Assembly: GCA_019313605.1 (NCBI GenBank)
Contig: JAFDAW010000126.1
Coordinates: 1 to 13,834, forward strand
Source: Deltaproteobacteria bacterium
GTDB taxonomy: Bacteria; Myxococcota_A; UBA9160; SMWR01
Reading direction: 5' to 3'
Length of the DNA stretch: 13,834 bases
Shown here: positions 12,747-13,834 of the stretch, in pieces
How the letters are laid out: the number at the start of each line of letters is the position of its first letter
How positions within the stretch are numbered: the first letter of the stretch is position 1
Made by a program: the position numbers and the translations under genes
Notes under the pieces: model-generated
The model's input: the letters and a program-made list of their open reading frames with translations, nothing else
The model's database searches: none
Told to the model about the DNA's origin: nothing

Positions 12747-13834
12747 TCAAATGTGAAGTTCCTCTCGAACCCAGCGGTTTGGATCCTCGAATCGCTCGCG
12801 GGTGAGGGCGCTCAGATCGCACGCTTCGAAGCGGCCTGTCGCGATGAGTGCGGCCATTTCGCACCCGACAGAGTGGGACTGCATGACACCGCGCCCGGTA
12901 AAGGAGTGCGCCTCGAAGAGGTTTTCGAAGCTTCCAACCTTTCCCGCGATCCCACTGCAATCGGGAGTCACCGCGTAAAGACCCGCCCAGCCTCGCACGT
13001 GCCCACAACGCTCGAAGCTACTGGAGCGATGGGCGAGCCGCTGCCAGATCTCGTTTTCGAAGAAATCCTCTCCGTCGTAGTCAAAATCGAAACCGGGAGC
13101 CTCATCGAGAACCGAGTAGCCCGCGAGGATGTGGGCACCCTCGGGATGAAAATAGAGCCCGCTGGCATCGACGATCATGCCGAGATCATCCAATGAAGCA
13201 CCGGCTGCAATATCCTGGCGATGAATGTCGACCAGGCAGATCTGGCGGCGAACCGCTTCGGTTACATCCGAAACGCCAATCTTCGACGAAAAGATCGGAG
13301 ACCATGCACCGAGACAATTCACGACCACGTCGCAGGAAATGCGCGTCTCACCGGCCTGCTTATCGATCGGTACGCGGTGGGTGGTCAGGATCTCCCGCAC
13401 GGTTCCACCCGTGTCCGCGAGCTCGCCTCGCTCGACTTCGATCACATCGACCGCAGAAACCCGACGCCGGCTTCCGGCCACACCCGAGACGCGCTGGGTC
13501 ACCGCTCCGGCCACGTAGTGCCGATTGCGAAAGACGACACCGAGGCGCTCGGCCTCGGATCGGTACCACGCTCGGACTGCATTGGGATTCACCAACCCGT
13601 CGCGGGGCGAAAAAGTGGCGCCCACGATCTCTTCGAGGTTGCGATCGAGGATCGGAAATCGCTCGGCCAGTTCGGGGGTCGAGAGCAGCTCGACACCGAG
13701 TCCGCAATCGTTTTGAAATTTCCGCTTCTCGATCGCCTGCGCGTAGAGTTCGACGTCGGAATAGAGCCACAGGTAACCGCGGTCCCTGAAACCGAGCGCT
13801 TCAGCGTTTTCGTTGAAAAATTCGAGCGTCGCGC
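12747..13834 (-). CDS. FAD-dependent oxidoreductase of the DAO family, FOXRED1-like, N-terminus cut by window edge
   Basis: The minus-strand frame is open from the right edge to a TGA at 12749-12747, giving 361 residues without the start. Beyond the GTG at 13625, which is only an internal valine codon, the reading continues upstream as coding (GYLWLYSDVELYAQAIEK, then ELAERFPILDRNLEEIVGAT). The visible part has the DAO fold middle and C-terminus: GLVNPNAVRAWYRSEAERLG (substrate-domain entry), CDVVVNCLGAWSP (FAD contact), YFHPEGAHILAGYS, GWAGLYAVTPDCSGIAGKV and the final FAD segment EAHSFTGRGVMQSHSVGCEMAALI. The order resembles FOXRED1 and sarcosine/dimethylglycine oxidase relatives, which oxidise N-methyl amines or amino acids; substrate is not certain. 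The Rossmann GxGxxG loop lies outside the window. Convergent with the HTTM-DCC gene, with 19 bp between the stop codons. Confidence 0.85.
   Translation of the reverse strand, partial: ATLEFFNENAEALGFRDRGYLWLYSDVELYAQAIEKRKFQNDCGLGVELLSTPELAERFPILDRNLEEIVGATFSPRDGLVNPNAVRAWYRSEAERLGVVFRNRHYVAGAVTQRVSGVAGSRRRVSAVDVIEVERGELADTGGTVREILTTHRVPIDKQAGETRISCDVVVNCLGAWSPIFSSKIGVSDVTEAVRRQICLVDIHRQDIAAGASLDDLGMIVDASGLYFHPEGAHILAGYSVLDEAPGFDFDYDGEDFFENEIWQRLAHRSSSFERCGHVRGWAGLYAVTPDCSGIAGKVGSFENLFEAHSFTGRGVMQSHSVGCEMAALIATGRFEACDLSALTRERFEDPNRWVREELHI

Overview
The window is GC-rich, densely coded bacterial chromosome. The gene set (a lysine-rich histone-fold-like protein at the left edge, a secreted protein with a widespread metal-binding-type C-terminal domain, an ATP/ADP-translocase-like carrier fused to HEAT repeats and a cyclic-nucleotide domain, and a FOXRED1-like oxidoreductase) resembles free-living Myxococcota / former Deltaproteobacteria lineages. 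This placement is inferred from gene style alone; there is no rRNA or other phylogenetic marker. I saw no tRNA, rRNA, CRISPR array, insertion sequence or phage gene.

Left part (1-2396): the N-terminus of a small basic protein runs off the left edge on the minus strand. A gene-free stretch of about 355 bases with several short palindromes follows. Then come two plus-strand metabolic genes: a low-specificity L-threonine aldolase, and a crotonase-fold enoyl-CoA isomerase that resembles PaaG rather than a true hydratase.

Middle (2415-7654): three minus-strand genes. These are ilvD (dihydroxy-acid dehydratase, branched-chain amino acid synthesis), a 343-residue exported protein, and a CPA1/NhaP-type cation:proton antiporter with a cytoplasmic TrkA-N (RCK) domain. 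The 340-base gap between ilvD and the exported protein holds a perfect 26-bp inverted repeat with a 28-nt loop, the most striking non-coding structure here.

Right part (7775-13834): the antiporter is divergent, across 120 bases, from a 1002-residue fusion of NTT-like carrier, HEAT repeats and cyclic-nucleotide-binding domain. Both proteins of this divergent pair couple a membrane carrier to a soluble ligand-sensing domain. The big gene contains a textbook Shine-Dalgarno site in front of an in-frame ATG, which could give a free cyclic-nucleotide-binding protein. An SRPBCC (START/Bet v1-like) protein follows, then a multi-spanning membrane protein ending in a DCC thiol-disulfide oxidoreductase domain. 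A FAD-dependent oxidoreductase on the minus strand is convergent with it and cut by the right edge.

Most of the window is ordinary housekeeping and accessory metabolism. The parts most likely to repay study are the NTT-HEAT-cNMP protein with its internal start, the large inverted repeat upstream of ilvD, and the histone-like gene at the edge.
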